Part shown: one piece after another, positions 6,241-6,340 of the stretch
Layout of the letters: each line of letters opens with the position of its first letter
Position numbering within the stretch: the first letter of the stretch is position 1
From: Pseudomonadota bacterium
GTDB taxonomy: Bacteria; Pseudomonadota; Alphaproteobacteria; Rhodobacterales; Rhodobacteraceae
NCBI GenBank assembly: GCA_027623875.1
Contig: JAQBUS010000076.1
Location: 1 to 6,340 of the forward strand
DNA length: 6,340 bases
Direction: 5' to 3'
Notes under the pieces: generated by a model
The model's input: only the letters and a program-made list of their open reading frames with translations
The model's database searches: none
What the model was told of the DNA's origin: nothing
Program-made: the position numbers and the translations under genes

Positions 6241-6340
6241 CTACTTATTGATCTCACGTTCAGAAAAAAGCATTAGCAAAGCAATAATTATTACTCCACC
6301 TCCCAATAATACAATGAAATTTGGCCAACCATTTCCTAGA
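6241..6340 (-). CDS. C-terminal end of a membrane protein (possibly a transporter)
   Basis: The open frame from the window end to TAG at 6241-6243 encodes 32 residues. It begins LGNGWPNF, continues as an uninterrupted hydrophobic stretch IVLLGGGVIIIALLMLF and closes with the charged tail SEREINK. One terminal transmembrane helix plus a short polar tail is what the end of a polytopic transporter, such as a major facilitator protein, looks like, but too little is visible to name the family. It lies on the same strand as the importer, 105 bp upstream of the binding-protein start, with no terminator between. It might be a related permease or an unrelated neighbour. Confidence 0.55.
   Translation of the reverse strand, partial: LGNGWPNFIVLLGGGVIIIALLMLFSEREINK

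Overview
The window reads as one minus-strand gene cluster from a moderately AT-rich bacterium. The substrate-binding protein has a cleavable signal peptide and no lipobox cysteine, which suggests a Gram-negative periplasm. Protein style and the mix of families would fit a proteobacterium, perhaps an environmental or marine alphaproteobacterium. That placement is an inference from general impression, not a measured result.

Layout in transcription order (high to low coordinates): (1) the last 32 codons of a membrane protein, ending at 6241; (2) a gap of about 105 bp with a candidate promoter and a small palindrome; (3) a BMP/PnrA-family periplasmic substrate-binding protein; (4) a 49-nt gap holding a perfect 10-bp-stem hairpin; (5) a double-domain ABC ATPase; (6) and (7) two integral membrane permeases, joined to the genes before them by ATGA stop/start overlaps; (8) a full-length cytosine-deaminase-like amidohydrolase that starts 4 nt after the second permease; (9) a gap of 107 bp with a long inverted repeat; (10) the first 51 codons of a fumarylacetoacetate-hydrolase-family protein, cut off by the window start.

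Together genes 3 to 7 form a complete nucleoside/nucleobase-type ABC importer (binding protein, ATPase, two permeases), and gene 8 is the enzyme most likely to act on the imported compound. The deaminase keeps every metal and catalytic residue of E. coli CodA, but has Cys where CodA has Asp-314, the residue known to discriminate substrates. The imported compound may therefore be a modified or different pyrimidine, such as 5-methylcytosine, rather than plain cytosine. I see no mobile element, CRISPR, rRNA or tRNA, and all full genes are intact. No plus-strand gene is supported.
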